DNA of 64,000 nucleotides from Botryosphaeria dothidea. Its lineage: Eukaryota > Ascomycota > Dothideomycetes > Botryosphaeriales > Botryosphaeriaceae. The notes under the pieces are model-generated. The model saw nothing but the letters and a program-made list of their open reading frames with translations, was not told the origin of the DNA and searched no databases. This document shows positions 45,159 to 57,200 of this stretch, piece by piece. The stretch spans positions 2,914,001 to 2,978,000 of the forward strand of contig WWBZ02000033.1 in the NCBI GenBank assembly GCA_011503125.2, read 5' to 3'. Every line of letters starts with the position of its first letter. Position 1 is the stretch's first letter. A program made the translations under genes and the position numbers.

Positions 45159-48002
45159 GACCGCGACGTTTGGGGGTCTTGCCGTTCAGAAAGTAGGAAC
45201 AATTGAATGTGATGAAAGAATTGCGAAGAGAAAGGAAGGCGAAAGGTACTTAAGTAGAGATCAAGCGAGTGTGAGAGGCTACCGATAAAGCACAAGCCCA
45301 TGGTAATAGAAGCTCAGAGCCACTTGCTGAATAGCAAATTCGCTGGGACTTTCGTGGCCTTTGTCGATGGCCATGCTATAAATACTTTCCATGGATGCAG
45401 GTTATGTACTATCGTTACGTTTTTTTCTGGTTGTTGAGGGTTGGTTAGTGTACCATCTACATAGTCAATATGCGCTGTTGGTCGTTAGTGGGGTTCAATG
45501 AGGCGGCGATGAAATTGTTGCGGACTCAGGTATGGTAGAGCAGGGTCCTAGTAGGACTCAGGGACTGCGCAATGATGAATGGTAACCAATATATGTTGTT
45601 ACCAGCAGGGTTTAGTAGCTTGGCCTAAAAGCAATAGTCTCATTGCAGACAGTCTCAATCCAACATACCACGTAAGGACAAATGATTGTGAGTTGGGATT
45701 TTTCGAACCCAAAAATAGATCTCGCAGGGCCGGCTTACCAGCAGGTGTACCGGAGGAAACAATCGCATACTTCGAAACCATCTACGGAATTCCTTGCACG
45801 GTCTAGATGCGGGACAATGTCGAAATATTTGACGTCCTCTTATCGCGATTCGTGTGCATCTTGTTTGCTTTGTTGTATGGACTCGATTTTGGAAGAAAGT
45901 ACTCGGAGAAGGGAGCCGGCAGTCTTCCGGCTCACTTCTCACCCACAGATTATTAGAAAGAGTCATATGCTACTTGTTTTTTTGCTAGTTGCGTACGTTG
46001 TGTGACGAGACGCGATGTCGGGATAGCAGGTTTGATCCAGGCGCGTTGTGATGTTGTTCCTTCGGGGAATTCCCCAACCCGACTTCGCTTGAATTTCCCT
46101 CCCTTACCCGAACAATCAATTTACTCCGTTGAAAAGGTACCCTCACGCTCCTCTCGTGTCCGTTGAACAATCCCACAAACAGATTTTACGTTGTGTTAAT
46201 CGAAGAACCACAGATTCTTCGATGAAGTCTGCTTTATAGGAATATAAAAAACTTTTCACTTCCCCTCGACATCTCTTTGACATATGATGTTCCTGCGGTA
46301 AATATGGCATTCCGGAATCTCGGCGAATGTAGTTTTCGCCGTCGGGACGCGGCTTTTCCCCGAGTCAGGGGTCGCAAGTTTCACCAACTCTCAACGCCTC
46401 CCAGCCACCGTTCACAGAATATAAATGCTTCTTTATATCTTGCTCTCATCAAGTCGATCAATAATGCGACCGGGCGTTTGGTCTAGGGGTATGATTTTCG
46501 CTTCGCATTATTTAAAATGTGCTTGTGAAAGGTCGTGGGTTCAGTAAGTCTTCATGTTCGACACCAACCAGTGGACTTCGATAATTAACAGTCATAAAAG
46601 ATTCCCACAACGTCCAAAGCAATCGGCTACAATTTCTTTTTGTTTTTTAGGCCTACAAAATGTTTTCTGATATGCGACATAATCGATATTGCCAATACTA
46701 CGACTATGAAAAATGTTTTGGTCTTCGAGTGATTTTCATATTATTTTACCACCAGCATGGCCAGCGTCCTCTCGCAACGCGGGCTCAGCGAAAATCATAC
46801 CCACTGGACCAAACGCCCGGGCGCATTATTGGCTGACTTGATGATAGGGAGATGTAGAGGAGCATTTATATGCTGTGGGCGGCGGCGCCGCAATATTTGT
46901 CGGTCTCCTAGCAGCTTTAAGAGACCACTACCTCATAGAGAATGGTTGCTTTCCAAGTGCTCTTGCAAGTGGAGTTTTGTTCCAGATATTTATTGGTCGT
47001 AAGAGACATGGCGCAAATATGACCTACCGCCCACTCCAGACAACCTCCGCAGCGTACCTTCAGAACCCATCTTCATAGCATTTTCCTCGGAGTCTACTGG
47101 CCCCCCAAAAAAATGGTCGTCTATTTCGAAAGCGATTCGGGATGCCGCATCGGAAACATACGGAAGGCATTTGGGAGCAGATAGCCGCACTGGACCAGCA
47201 CTCCAACCACAACCGGCAAAACCATGATCCACCAGTACCGAGTCACGATGTCAGGGCCCCCGCTATATTATGGAAATTCTACTATCTTCGATTTGGAGAT
47301 GGGAGGAATCCACAATTTGCCGCCCTCCGCACCCGCCCCCCGGGGACGAACGGGAAAATGCGGATCAAGCTCCCTTTGCCCCGCTCCACATGAACCACAG
47401 TCCCGTCAAAGGAAACGCCAACACAAGGCTCAGCGGAGAATCCGAGCTCGGGGGCGATTGATTTCTCAAATTCACGATCCGGCGGGTATTACCCTGACTA
47501 AAAGCTCCTGGTATCCGAGGTAGAACTTGGCAGGCGGAAGGGTAGCTCCGCGATGACGGAAAAACGGCCATGGGTTATCCGAAGCATTACGTTGCCGACG
47601 AGCTGGATAGGGGATGGGTGAAACAACAGAAAGAAAGTGTTTGTGGCATACAGGGGAATACAGTTATGATTTATTGCTCGAATAGTTGCATTAGCTCACA
47701 AGCGATACTTCTGTTGAGCGAGCCTTGAGTTTTAATCACCAGGGGTTCTCCTTGTTCGCAGGAATGAGCGTTTACTGTTCATAAACTCACCAACAGTCGA
47801 AGATGCGAGGAATCATAATACGAGCTAATCACATTGCAAAATGTCATATACAGGGACGCTGTGTTGATGTGATTCATGTATTCATTTATACATCAAATTC
47901 AGTCTTCTACTCCAATGATGCAACCGCCAATTTTCTTCATTCGAAAAGGTCATCACCCATTAACACCTCAAAAAGAGCTTGATTGCGTTTTAAGCAACAA
48001 GC
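45159..48002. other. AT-richer gene-free interval, 2.8 kb, with a tRNA-headed unit
   Basis: No coding gene is supported. Open frames of up to 107 aa have no domain. The interval holds the tRNA-Pro-like unit at 46472-46648. The left part is the promoter of the thaumatin-like gene, the right end the 3' flank of the aldolase gene. Confidence 0.5.
46472..46648 (+). pseudogene. tRNA-Pro-like 5' half fused to non-tRNA sequence and ending in T-runs
   Basis: It starts GGGCGTTTGGTCTAGGGG with the acceptor strand, A-box and D arm of a fungal tRNA-Pro. The anticodon stem TTCGC/GTGAA still pairs around an enlarged loop. The T arm breaks inside its loop (GGGTTCA then GTAAGTC at 46544), and no strand complementary to the acceptor follows. 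A CTTTTTGTTTTTT run ends the unit. It is either a degenerate tRNA or a tRNA-headed Pol III element. Confidence 0.55.
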
Positions 48003-49184
48003 TTACAGCTGGCCAGCAGTGTTGAAGTCGACAAGAGCCTCCTGGACGCGAGTAGACATGGTCTTCTCACCCTCGCGGACCCAGACACGGGGGTCGTAGA
48101 ACTTCTTGTTGGGCTTGTCAGGACCCTCGGGGTTGCCGACCTGGGACAAGATGTAGTCCTTCTTGTTGAGGACGTAGTCGCGGATACCGGTGAGGTAGGC
48201 CCTACAGATTTGTTAGCAGTTGTTTTTAGGATTCCGATTGGAGTGGACATACCATTGCAGGTCAGTGTCGAGGTTGACCTTGACGACACCGTAGCCGATG
48301 GCCTGCTGGAACTCCTCCTTGGAGGAGCCGGAGCCACCGTGGAAGACAAGGAAGACGGGCTTGTCGTCCTGGGAGCCAATTGCCTGCTTGACGTGCTGCT
48401 GGTGCTTAGAGAGAAGCTCGGGGTGGAGCTTGACGTTGCCAGGCTTGTAGACACCGTGAACGTTACCGAAACCAGCGGCGATGGAGAAGAAGGGGGAGAT
48501 CTTGGACAAGCGCTGGTAGATCATGAGGATGTCCTCAGGCTGGGTGTAGAGAGAGTTGTTGTCAACATCCTCGTTGTTGACACCGTCCTCCTCACCACCG
48601 GTGATGCCGATCTCCATCTCAAGGAGCTGCTTCATGGGGGCCATGCGCTCGAGGTACTTGGCGGTGGTGGAGACGTTGTACTCAACATCCTCCTCAGAAA
48701 GGTCAATCATGTGGGAGGACCAGAGGGGCTCGCCCGTCTTCTTGAACCAGTCCTCATCGGCAGCGAGCATGCCGTCCAACCAGGGCAGAAGCTTCTTGGC
48801 GCAGTGGTCGGTGTGGAGGATGACGGGGACGCCATAGGTGGGAGCAATGGCGCGGATGTAGTGAGCCGCGGCAATGGCACCCTGGATGGAGGCGTTCTGG
48901 TCCTTGTTGTCAACGCCCTTGCCAGCGAAGTAGGCGGCACCACCCTGCGAGGTCTGCAGGATGATGGGCGACTTCTTGTCGCGGGCAGCCTCGAGCGCGG
49001 CAACCACGGTCGAAGAGCTGGTGACGTTCTGCGATGGTCAGCCAATTGAGGGCAGGATGGACGGGGAGCTACTCACGATGGCGGGGATGGCGAACTTGTG
49101 GGCCTGAGCGTACTTGAAGAGCTTCAGCACGTCGTCACCATAGATGACGCCGGACTTGCGGCTGAGAACGTCCTGGGCACCCAT
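48003..49184 (-). CDS. fba1: fructose-bisphosphate aldolase, class II
   Basis: Three exons on the minus strand: 49184-49077, 49028-48253 and 48201-48003, for 360 aa, the usual length for the yeast Fba1 type. It begins MGAQDVLSRKSGVIYGDDVL. Key parts are QTSQGGAAYFAGKG, the zinc-site region PVILHTDHCAKKLLPW, LEMEIGITGGEEDG, the Gly-rich FLVFHGGSGSSKEEF and VKVNLDTDLQWAYL. It splits fructose-1,6-bisphosphate into dihydroxyacetone phosphate and glyceraldehyde-3-phosphate, in glycolysis and gluconeogenesis in the cytosol. Introns are GTGAGT (48 nt) and GTATGT (51 nt). Strong codon bias (C- or G-ending) fits a highly expressed gene. Confidence 0.97.
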
Positions 49185-50008
49185 TTTTGATGAAGTGGTG
49201 GTCTAGAGGCTGGCGGTGGGATGCGAGTTAGAGACAGGAGACAGCAGGGGGTGGTGTGGTGGCAAGGGGTATCACAATGAAGATGCAGAAGTGCGAGGGC
49301 AGGAGGGGGAGGGGCAGTTTTTGAAGGGCTTGGAGGCAGCGGCGCAGTGGAGCGGTTGCATCAGCGGGGTCCTAGCTCTGCGGAAGGTGCGGCGAGCGTG
49401 GCGCACAGGCAGCAAATGAGAGGCGAACTCACCAGATCAAGGCGTGCAGGAGCGATGAGGGTGCGATGATTTCAGTGGGCTCGAGTCGGTGGGAGGAAGA
49501 AGCTGCGTGCGTTGAGGGGCAGGTGGGGATTTCATCATAACACTGCGGCCGATTGTGTCATGGCCGGCGGGGCCACGGCTCTGCATCGGCGCTGCCACAT
49601 GAAATCTTCCCGAGGATCCCCGTCGCCGGCAACCACTGCCACCACGCCCAGCCGCAGGATCAGCGATATGCCGTCCCTCATCCACCATAGGGCCCGTCCG
49701 AGCGCCGCCCTCCAATGCGCCGCCTCGCATTTGTGAGGCCCGTCAACAATCTGCTCCCGGCCACGCACGCTCCTCTCAACCCGGAGGCGGTCGTCTTGGC
49801 GGTCTGCATCTGCCCGCACGTGCAACGCGGACGCCGTCGTGGAGGGTCCGTATCTTCTTCCATTCTGCGGCTGCCGCTTATCTTACATCCCGTCTCCCGT
49901 TTCCTTTTTATCGCGCAGCTTCTGATGTCCACTTCGGGCCCGAAAACCCTCAGAGTGAGTGTTTTACAGTACATATGCCTCCGACACCCGTAGCCAGATC
50001 TCGGCCGA
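49185..50008. other. intergenic: aldolase promoter and 3' flank of the bL9m gene
   Basis: No supported gene. Open frames of 60-120 aa on both strands lack domains. Confidence 0.45.
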
Positions 50009-51142
50009 TCATGATCCCACCTCAGGCACCACCTCACTCGACGGGGTTGAAGGAAGAACGCGAATTTTTCGCCTCACGCCTTCCTCCACCCCCTTGAGCT
50101 TGATCTCGACCTCATACTCGCCCAAATACCTCACTTTAGTTGGGTCCTCGGCCGACGTGCCGTTCAACCAGTGCACCTCGCCTTCCGACACCACAACCCG
50201 CGCGCCCTCTTCGTTGACACCAAGCTGCTCCTTGATAAGAGATGCGATGTCTGACGTCGAAACGGACCCGTAAAGCGGAATCCGCGTGTCCACCGGTTGC
50301 GCCGGAGTCGCAGACGCCGCTGCAGACGCCGCCGCGAGCACGTCCGCCGCAGACATACCTCGCGGCCGCGGCTGCTCCTTGGGCTTCTGTGGCTGTTTCT
50401 GTTGCTGCTGCTGTGAATAATTCGCCGGCATCCTGACATCAATGCGTGCCGGAACAAGATTGTTGATCAATTCCAAGGATCGTTGTGGCTGCTCAATGTC
50501 AGTAGTTGGACATGAGCATTGGGACGAGTGCGGCGACCATCGTGCACACTGCCTGGGTAGATTTGACTATCCAAACCATCAAATGAAGATGTATTTGGCC
50601 TCCTTGCCTGAAGGCAAACTTCAAATCCAGACAATGCACCCAATGGCTGCCGCACTTGAACCTTTGTGGAGCACGTACGCTGATTTTCTCAATCTCAATG
50701 GCCTTGGGCTTGGCAATTTCCAACACCTCAGGGCCCTTGTCCTCTTGGGCGTCCGCCACCTCGATGCCAAAAGTATGGTCGCGCTCAATTGATACATCCT
50801 TGGCCTTGATCTCGCACAACTGGGCAGGCGTGATGTAGTCGGCGGTGCGGGAAGGGAACCATTCGTTTCTCATCTGGCCGGAAGAAACAGGGACCAGCGT
50901 GCCTGAAGGTGCTGTGTGAGATGTGCGCGTTGCATTGGCGTCTCCGGAGGCGTACCTTTGCGGCCAAAGCCCTTGACGTCCTTGAGCAGGCGCACGGGAA
51001 TGGTCTGCGGAAGCTTGCTGGCCTGCTTCTTGCCGCGGAGCTGCTGCTGGAAGGGCGACCAGGCGCGGAAGGCCGAGTCGGTCACGCGGCGCGCACACGA
51101 GGTGCATCGGGGCAGCAGCGAGGGCCGCAGCGGAGCGGACAT
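50009..51142 (-). CDS. mitochondrial large-subunit ribosomal protein bL9m
   Basis: Three exons on the minus strand: 51142-50956, 50902-50679 and 50488-50009, for 296 aa. The N terminus is basic and rich in Arg/Ser with few acids (MSAPLRPSLLPRCTSCARRV), fitting a mitochondrial targeting sequence. The L9 signature is IPVRLLKDVKGFGRK joined to GTLVPVSSGQMRNEWFPS. The second half has a Gln/Pro/Lys-rich insert (QQQQQKQPQKPKEQPRPRG) and a C-terminal domain ending RVLPSTPSSEVVPEVGS. Bacterial L9 is about 150 aa, so this is an expanded fungal form. The 190-nt second intron begins GTACGTGC. It is divergent to the Ubp16-like gene. Confidence 0.88.
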
Positions 51143-51477
51143 GGCGATGGCTTGGGACGAGGCGGGAATGTTTGTTTCGCTCGCTGGCGCAGAGCGTGTC
51201 GCTGAGAGCGCGCGCGGGCTTGACGGGCAGGCATCGGCACTTGTGCGCGCCGACGGCGCCAAAACCTCACGGACGGCCGCGCATTGCGGCCTGCGCAGGC
51301 GGCCGCTGTGCAATAATCCGCCATGGATCTGCCCAGGTACAAATAACTGATTCGCCCGAGGAGCTCACGCGCCTCAGCCTGCCCCGGCGATACCCGCCAG
51401 TCCTTCTTCTCTCCTACCTTCATGCCCGCCCAAACCGCCGCCGCTCTCTTCTCCCACTCCTCAGGCCTCGCCGCGCC
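51143..51477. promoter_or_regulatory. 335-bp bidirectional promoter of bL9m and the Ubp16-like deubiquitinase
   Basis: The two start codons face apart across 335 bp of GC-rich sequence. The plus-strand frame is open upstream of the deubiquitinase ATG, but the first good ATG is 51478. Confidence 0.55.
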
Positions 51478-53304
51478 ATGCCGGATAAGCCGCTGACCAT
51501 TGCGACCTACGCCGCCGGAGCCTCTCTGGCGGCCATCACTCTCGTTTACGTCTTTGGCCCGACCTTTTTCCTCGACGATGATTCCGCTAATTCCGCCCGC
51601 AAAAAGGGCGTCGTCGGCCTTAGCAACCCCGCAAATGACTGTTTTATCAACTCCGTCCTTCAGGCCCTCGCCGGCCTACCCCACCTGCGCCTCTACCTGA
51701 TCCGCGAGACCCATCGCCGCGCTCTCGATGGCCCTGAAGTCTACAAGGTCCCTGGAAACGGAAGCGATCCTGCAGAGGCCAGGAAAGATGTGAAGCTGGA
51801 CGGGCTGCAGCAGGGCATTGTCACCCATGCTCTGAAGGAGGTGCTGGACAGGCTGAACGAACGGCCCATATACCGCAAGACCATCTCGGCGCAAAGTTTT
51901 GTCAATGCTCTCGAGCGCGCGTTCCTGTCGCGCATCAGCAGGCAGCAGCAGGACGCCCAGGAGTTCCTCCAAATCGTCGCCGAGAGGGTCTGCGAGGAGT
52001 ATCACGCCGGTCACAAGGCGCGGAGGCGGGCAAGGAGGCAGCAGGCGGCCCAGTCGAAAGTGGAAGAGCCGGAAAAGGAGAGCGCCGATCTCAGAAAGGA
52101 GCTCCTGAAGCAGAAAATTGGCAATGCTGTTGATGCCGAGGACGAATCAGATGCCGAGGATCAGGATGACGAGGAAGGCTTTCCTTTTGAGGGCCAGATG
52201 GAGTCACAAATCGAGTGCCTCACTTGTCACTTTAAGCCGAAGCCTTCGGTTTCCGACTTTGTTACTTTAACCCTAAATGTGCCACACCAGTCATCCACCT
52301 CACTAAATCAATGCTTCGACGGTATGCTCAAGGTTGAGCATATCGACGACTTCAAATGCGAATATTGCCGCCTGCAGCATGCCATTGAGGTCAAGGAGAA
52401 GGAGTTAGAGAAGGCCACCAATGACGACAAACGTGAGGGTTTGGAGGCGGGTATTTTAAAATTGCGCCAGGCATTGAAAGCGGACCCTGAAAAGCCGCCG
52501 AAGGATGTTGAGCTACCTGACAGTAGCTTGGCGCCTAAAAGGAGAATCGCGCGGCACATGCGCATTTCGACATTTCCTAAAGTCCTGGCCGTTCATCTTT
52601 CCAGATCACTTTTCACCGCCGGAAACTACGGAAACTATTCCACGAAGAACATGGCCAAAGTTTCTTTTCCTGAAACACTTCCATTGGGTGGAATTTTGGA
52701 GCAAAGAAAATATCATTTGTTGGGCGTCGTCACCCATAAAGGCGGCCACAATAGCGGACACTATGAAAGCTTCAGACGGCAGGTCCAAATCCCGCCATAC
52801 TCGACCCCTCATTCCTTCGGCACGGAGGGTGTGTACAGTCTCAGCGGCAGTCCCAACCCCAGTGCTCTGCCCAGCACAGTGCAAAGCCCGCGCCCATCCG
52901 CAAGCAGGGAGCGTCTCGAGCCTTCAGAAAGTCCTGAGCCTTCATATCTCCCGTCGCCAGCCTTCCCCGCAGCATCAGCAGCATCATTGTCCTCAAAATC
53001 TTCTTTCTCGTCTATGCGCCAACGGCCCACACCAACTTCCGCGCCTCGTGACGACTCGTCCTTGAAGCAGGCCTCATCAGGGCTTTCGCCGTCGAAGCTC
53101 CACGCCGTGGGCGAGAAGGCGGCGTCGAAAGCTGAATCAATCGCCAAATCAGTGAAGCGCAGGCCGAAGAGACGAGATAACAGATGGTGGCGCATTAGCG
53201 ACGAGAAAGTCAAGGAGAGCAAGACAAGCGATGTGCTGGGCATGCAGAAGGAAGTCTATCTCCTCTTCTACGAGCTCTCAAGGCCTGGAGAGGACGAGCT
53301 CTGA
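51478..53304 (+). CDS. ubiquitin-specific protease (C19), Ubp16-like, with N-terminal membrane anchor
   Basis: Single-exon gene of 608 aa. Residues 6-31 (LTIATYAAGASLAAITLVYV) form a membrane segment near the N terminus, as in yeast Ubp16 of the mitochondrial outer membrane and animal USP30. The Cys box reads GLSNPANDCFINSVLQALAG with catalytic Cys near residue 54. QQQDAQEFLQIV follows, then a zinc-ribbon-like pair CLTCHF / CEYC. The His box is GGHNSGHYESF (about 421-431), and WWRISDEKVKE lies near the end. A Ser/Pro-rich insert (about 455-570) sits between the two parts of the His region. It removes ubiquitin from proteins; the mitochondrial location is inferred from the anchor. Confidence 0.9.
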   Translation: MPDKPLTIATYAAGASLAAITLVYVFGPTFFLDDDSANSARKKGVVGLSNPANDCFINSVLQALAGLPHLRLYLIRETHRRALDGPEVYKVPGNGSDPAEARKDVKLDGLQQGIVTHALKEVLDRLNERPIYRKTISAQSFVNALERAFLSRISRQQQDAQEFLQIVAERVCEEYHAGHKARRRARRQQAAQSKVEEPEKESADLRKELLKQKIGNAVDAEDESDAEDQDDEEGFPFEGQMESQIECLTCHFKPKPSVSDFVTLTLNVPHQSSTSLNQCFDGMLKVEHIDDFKCEYCRLQHAIEVKEKELEKATNDDKREGLEAGILKLRQALKADPEKPPKDVELPDSSLAPKRRIARHMRISTFPKVLAVHLSRSLFTAGNYGNYSTKNMAKVSFPETLPLGGILEQRKYHLLGVVTHKGGHNSGHYESFRRQVQIPPYSTPHSFGTEGVYSLSGSPNPSALPSTVQSPRPSASRERLEPSESPEPSYLPSPAFPAASAASLSSKSSFSSMRQRPTPTSAPRDDSSLKQASSGLSPSKLHAVGEKAASKAESIAKSVKRRPKRRDNRWWRISDEKVKESKTSDVLGMQKEVYLLFYELSRPGEDEL

Positions 53305-54226
53305 TGAATCCTTCCTCTCGCGTGTACAGAGTTGTCCAAACGGTTCGGTGTTGGTGGCGTTTATTCAAGCGCATTTTGTGGCATGGTTCTCGGGTTTCTG
53401 CATCGTTAGAGACAAGCGGGTTTTGGTTGGTAGGCAGGTGCGTCAGTGGCTCCGACTTTAGAGCATCATAGAGCGACGGGGCGGCCTAGCTTTGGATTTG
53501 GTTGGTTATCATTGTGGGTGGTCTTCTGTCACTGTTCATCTCCTTGTATCCCTTCTTCACTCTTGCATCGGTAAACCCAAGGGTTACTACTTTAGCATGT
53601 CCATTCTCTCTTAGCTTCAAAATGGTTTGGGCTTCTAAGCTCATTCGTACGATTGGATCTTGCCCTCCAAATCGATTCCTTATGTTCTTCGGATTTCGCC
53701 ATTAGAGTCCTTCCTCCCCTTCCCTGCCAGCTGAACATATTTGGTGTAGTCTCGGAGGAACAATGATGGCTCTCAGTCGAGTAGCGTAAGTTGAAAATCA
53801 CTCCTTGTTGATATTGATGCTCTGCCCAGCGCAGCGCAAATTTTGCCAACATTCATTTCAGAATGAATCCGAATAGGGTGAGAAAGAAGTCCATCCATCT
53901 AACATATTTGTGCCATCATTTTCCGTCATAGTTTGCCATTGCAGAACTCAAACAGAGCAAAACGGGATGTGCAATAACATAGACGTCCTCTTTAACCAAG
54001 ACGACTTCGACTCCTCAAGGTCAAGGAAACAAATAACCCTGGATGAAGCCGCTGAATTTCATGACATACGAGAATATATTCTTCATCTCTGCCAAAGTAT
54101 ATTTGCTGTCTGTCTGTCGGTTGTTCTTGGTATCCTCACTCCCCCCGTCTAACCGATATGGTACACGTTTTCCCCCTATAAAGAAAACTCCCTCAGCCTT
54201 CTGACTTCATTTTCGCCAACCACGTT
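53305..54226. other. intergenic, convergent 3' flanks
   Basis: It lies between the stop codons of the deubiquitinase and Cwf11 genes. No domain-bearing open frame. It is A/T-richer than the flanking genes. Confidence 0.5.
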
Positions 54227-57200
54227 TTACGCCTGTTCCTCTGCCTCATCATCCAGCCCCCCCTCCTCCCCCTCGTCCTCTTCCTCCTCAGCCTCAGCCG
54301 CAGCCTCATCCACCTCCATATCCTCATCCTTCGGCATCTGCTCGATCGGCGGCAGCACGCCCCCATTCGCCTTCAACGCCTCGACCTTCGCTTTCGTCAT
54401 CTCGAAAACGTACTGCCCCAGATGCTCCACGCTCTCCATCTCCGTCGCCTCAACCTCATCTACCAGCGCCCTGCTCGTCGGGAACATCTCGTTGGTGACG
54501 AGGGCCAGCTTGTCCGGGCGCTGGAGCAGGATGTCGAAGGCGGGCTTGAGCTCGTACGACGCCTCGAAGACCTCGCGGCGGCCGAGCACGTAAAGGCCGA
54601 GGCGGGCGCGCGAGAGCGCAACGGTGAGGCGACGGATATCGCGGAGGTAGCCGACGCGGGCGGTGCGGACCAGGGATAGGATGACGTCTGAGAAAAATGT
54701 TAGCTTTCTATCTAAACTTGAAGATTGGTGACATTTGCGAAAGTGAGAATACTTACAGTCGTTCTGTTCACCCTGATACTTGTCGACCGTCGTAACGATT
54801 CTCGGCATGCCGAAAAGCCTGTTCTTCGCGCAGCGGTGGGAGAGGACGTCTCTGATAAGGGCCTTCTGACCAGCGTATGTAGTCAAGATGGAGATCTTCG
54901 ATGCAGGGTATCCGAGCAAGCGCATGTACATGTACAGAGCTACAGTGTACTCCGCCTCGCCTAGATTCTGGATGAAGTGCGGCGTCGGCTCCATCTCACC
55001 GCGGCCCTTGTAGTCGGGCACGTTGATGAACTGGTAGTCGAAGCGGAAACCAGCGTTGGCCCTCTGGAACTCCGGACTAGACTCAACGGCAGGCAAATTG
55101 TCCAGTTTGGGGTAACGCCATCTGTAGAGCTCCGCAAGGCTTGGTCTTGCGCGACCTTGTTGGTCGAGCATGATTGTAGGGACGCCAAGCCTCACCAACC
55201 TAAGGAAGAGCGACTGCTCAAGGTTGGCATACTGCCTGAAGGCAAGGTTTTGAACGACGGGCGAGTTCTGAAGGTGGTCACCGCACAGGACTATCCTTTG
55301 CAGCGGCAGCTCTCCCTCTTTTGGGTTCTGCAACGCCAAAGGAATGAAGTTCTCAATTTCAGTGATTTGCGCAGCTTCCTCCATGATAACGTTATCATAG
55401 TGGAATCCGAGGCTCGCAATCTCTTGTCGCCTCATGGCCGCGTGGGTGGAAGTCATGGCAATGACTCTGGCTTCCTTTACCAGGAGATAGTTTGCGCTGT
55501 CTCTTGGGTTGCGCAAGATCTCGAATGGCCTGATGTCCTCGAGTTCCGAGAAGATCTTTTCAATATGACGGTAGCATCCGGCGATGATGTCCACGAGGGT
55601 TTCCCTTGATGCTCCCTGAGGGAAGAGAGGTTGCGGAGTGTTGGAGAAGTATTGGTGGAATGGGAATTGAACAATCATGTCTTCATCGTTCAACTCACCA
55701 GATTCAACAGCATTCCAGTATTTGGTCCAGGCGGGCTGGACGTAAACAGAGTTGAAATAACCAGCAGTCTCGCAAGATTGGTCATGTGCACCAGGAGCGC
55801 AGAAGTTCGCAGCGAGGCGGTCTACCTCAGCCAAGTAGTGAGCGCCAATTTCGCGGAAGGACTCGACGCGGCCGTGCTTGCTATAACTGGCTTCCGTTTC
55901 CAGCTCCTCCTCACCATGTCCGAGACGGAGAAGATGCCTTTCGTCAATGTCGAGAGCAACGATCTTCTGGAACAATTGATTAAGTGCCTGGTTGCTGTGG
56001 GCGATGAGCAGCGTGCGTTGATTAGGGAAGTTGTGATAGATATTGTTGATGATCTGTGTCGCGACATCAGTCTTGCCAGTTCCTGGTGGACCGACAATAA
56101 CGGTGAGACCTGGTTGAGTGCCGGAAGTGATGGCTTCTGTCTGCGCCGGGGTGAAAGGTACAGTGTTCAGCTTAGGGGCATCCGTAGGATACGGCCCCAT
56201 ATTCGCGGGCTTGTATGTTGATACACGGACAGCCTCGGGACCATGCTGAGCAGGTTCGGGCGCCTCTGCCTTTGTGCGTCTGCGTTTCTTCGAAGGGCGC
56301 GCTGGGACTTCCTGTGGCTCCTCCTCGGGGAATTCCAGAACGTAAGGCGGACCAAAGCTTCCCATGGTATCGTCAGCTGGCTCTACCGCCTTGCCTTCCA
56401 GACTAGAAACAAGGTGGCCCCAGTTGAGGAATGTATCGCGGAAATCGATGCTCTTCAGCCTGTTGGCGAGACGCTTATAAGTTGCACCAGCAGGATCCCC
56501 GTAGCCTAAAAAGACCTCCTGAAGCCACGAGGGCGCAGGAAGGTCAGAGAGCGTCAAACGCCTGATGGATTCCAGAATGGGCTTGAAATTGTTCTCCCGA
56601 CCCCGACGACGCACAATCAAGTTGATCGAATCGTAAGGATTTGGCTGACCCTTCGCAACACGGTCCATATCCTCCTGGTAAGCCAGGCTATCGATCTTGA
56701 GGATTATCCGGCGCTGGCGAGCCCTACGCCCCTGGCCTTCTTGCTCGTTCTTCCTCTCGCGCAGTTGCTTTCCATTCTCATCCAGAACTTGTACAACCTC
56801 AGCGCATCGCAAGTGCTTCAACCCGATCTTCTCAGCACCACTTGGCGGGGCGCCACCGTTTCTGATGGCACGGGAATCCTCCGGAGGATCAATGGAAAGA
56901 AGGTAAACAACATCATCAGGACGTAGAGATTCCCATTCCCTGAGAACGTTCCAGTTCAGACGGCCAACATCCAGAATCACCTCTGCTTGCACTCGAGACG
57001 GGGAAGTCTCACCGACCTTTGCAGGGGCTATGTCGGTAATGGCAGGTTTTGAAATTGGCAGCGCCATCCTAGAGTTTCCGCCGAATTGCACCGTTCCCCT
57101 CACGTTTTTCCGTTGCAACCGTTTGATGACGTCCTCCATATCCTTCCTGATCTCGTAGAAAGCCTCGCACCGGTGCAAGATGAATGATCGCCAGAGGAAG

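Noticed and set aside
49560..49740. Open frames on both strands upstream of the aldolase gene as a possible small gene
   Set aside because: Their composition follows GC-rich promoter sequence, with no domain and no splice sites that extend them.
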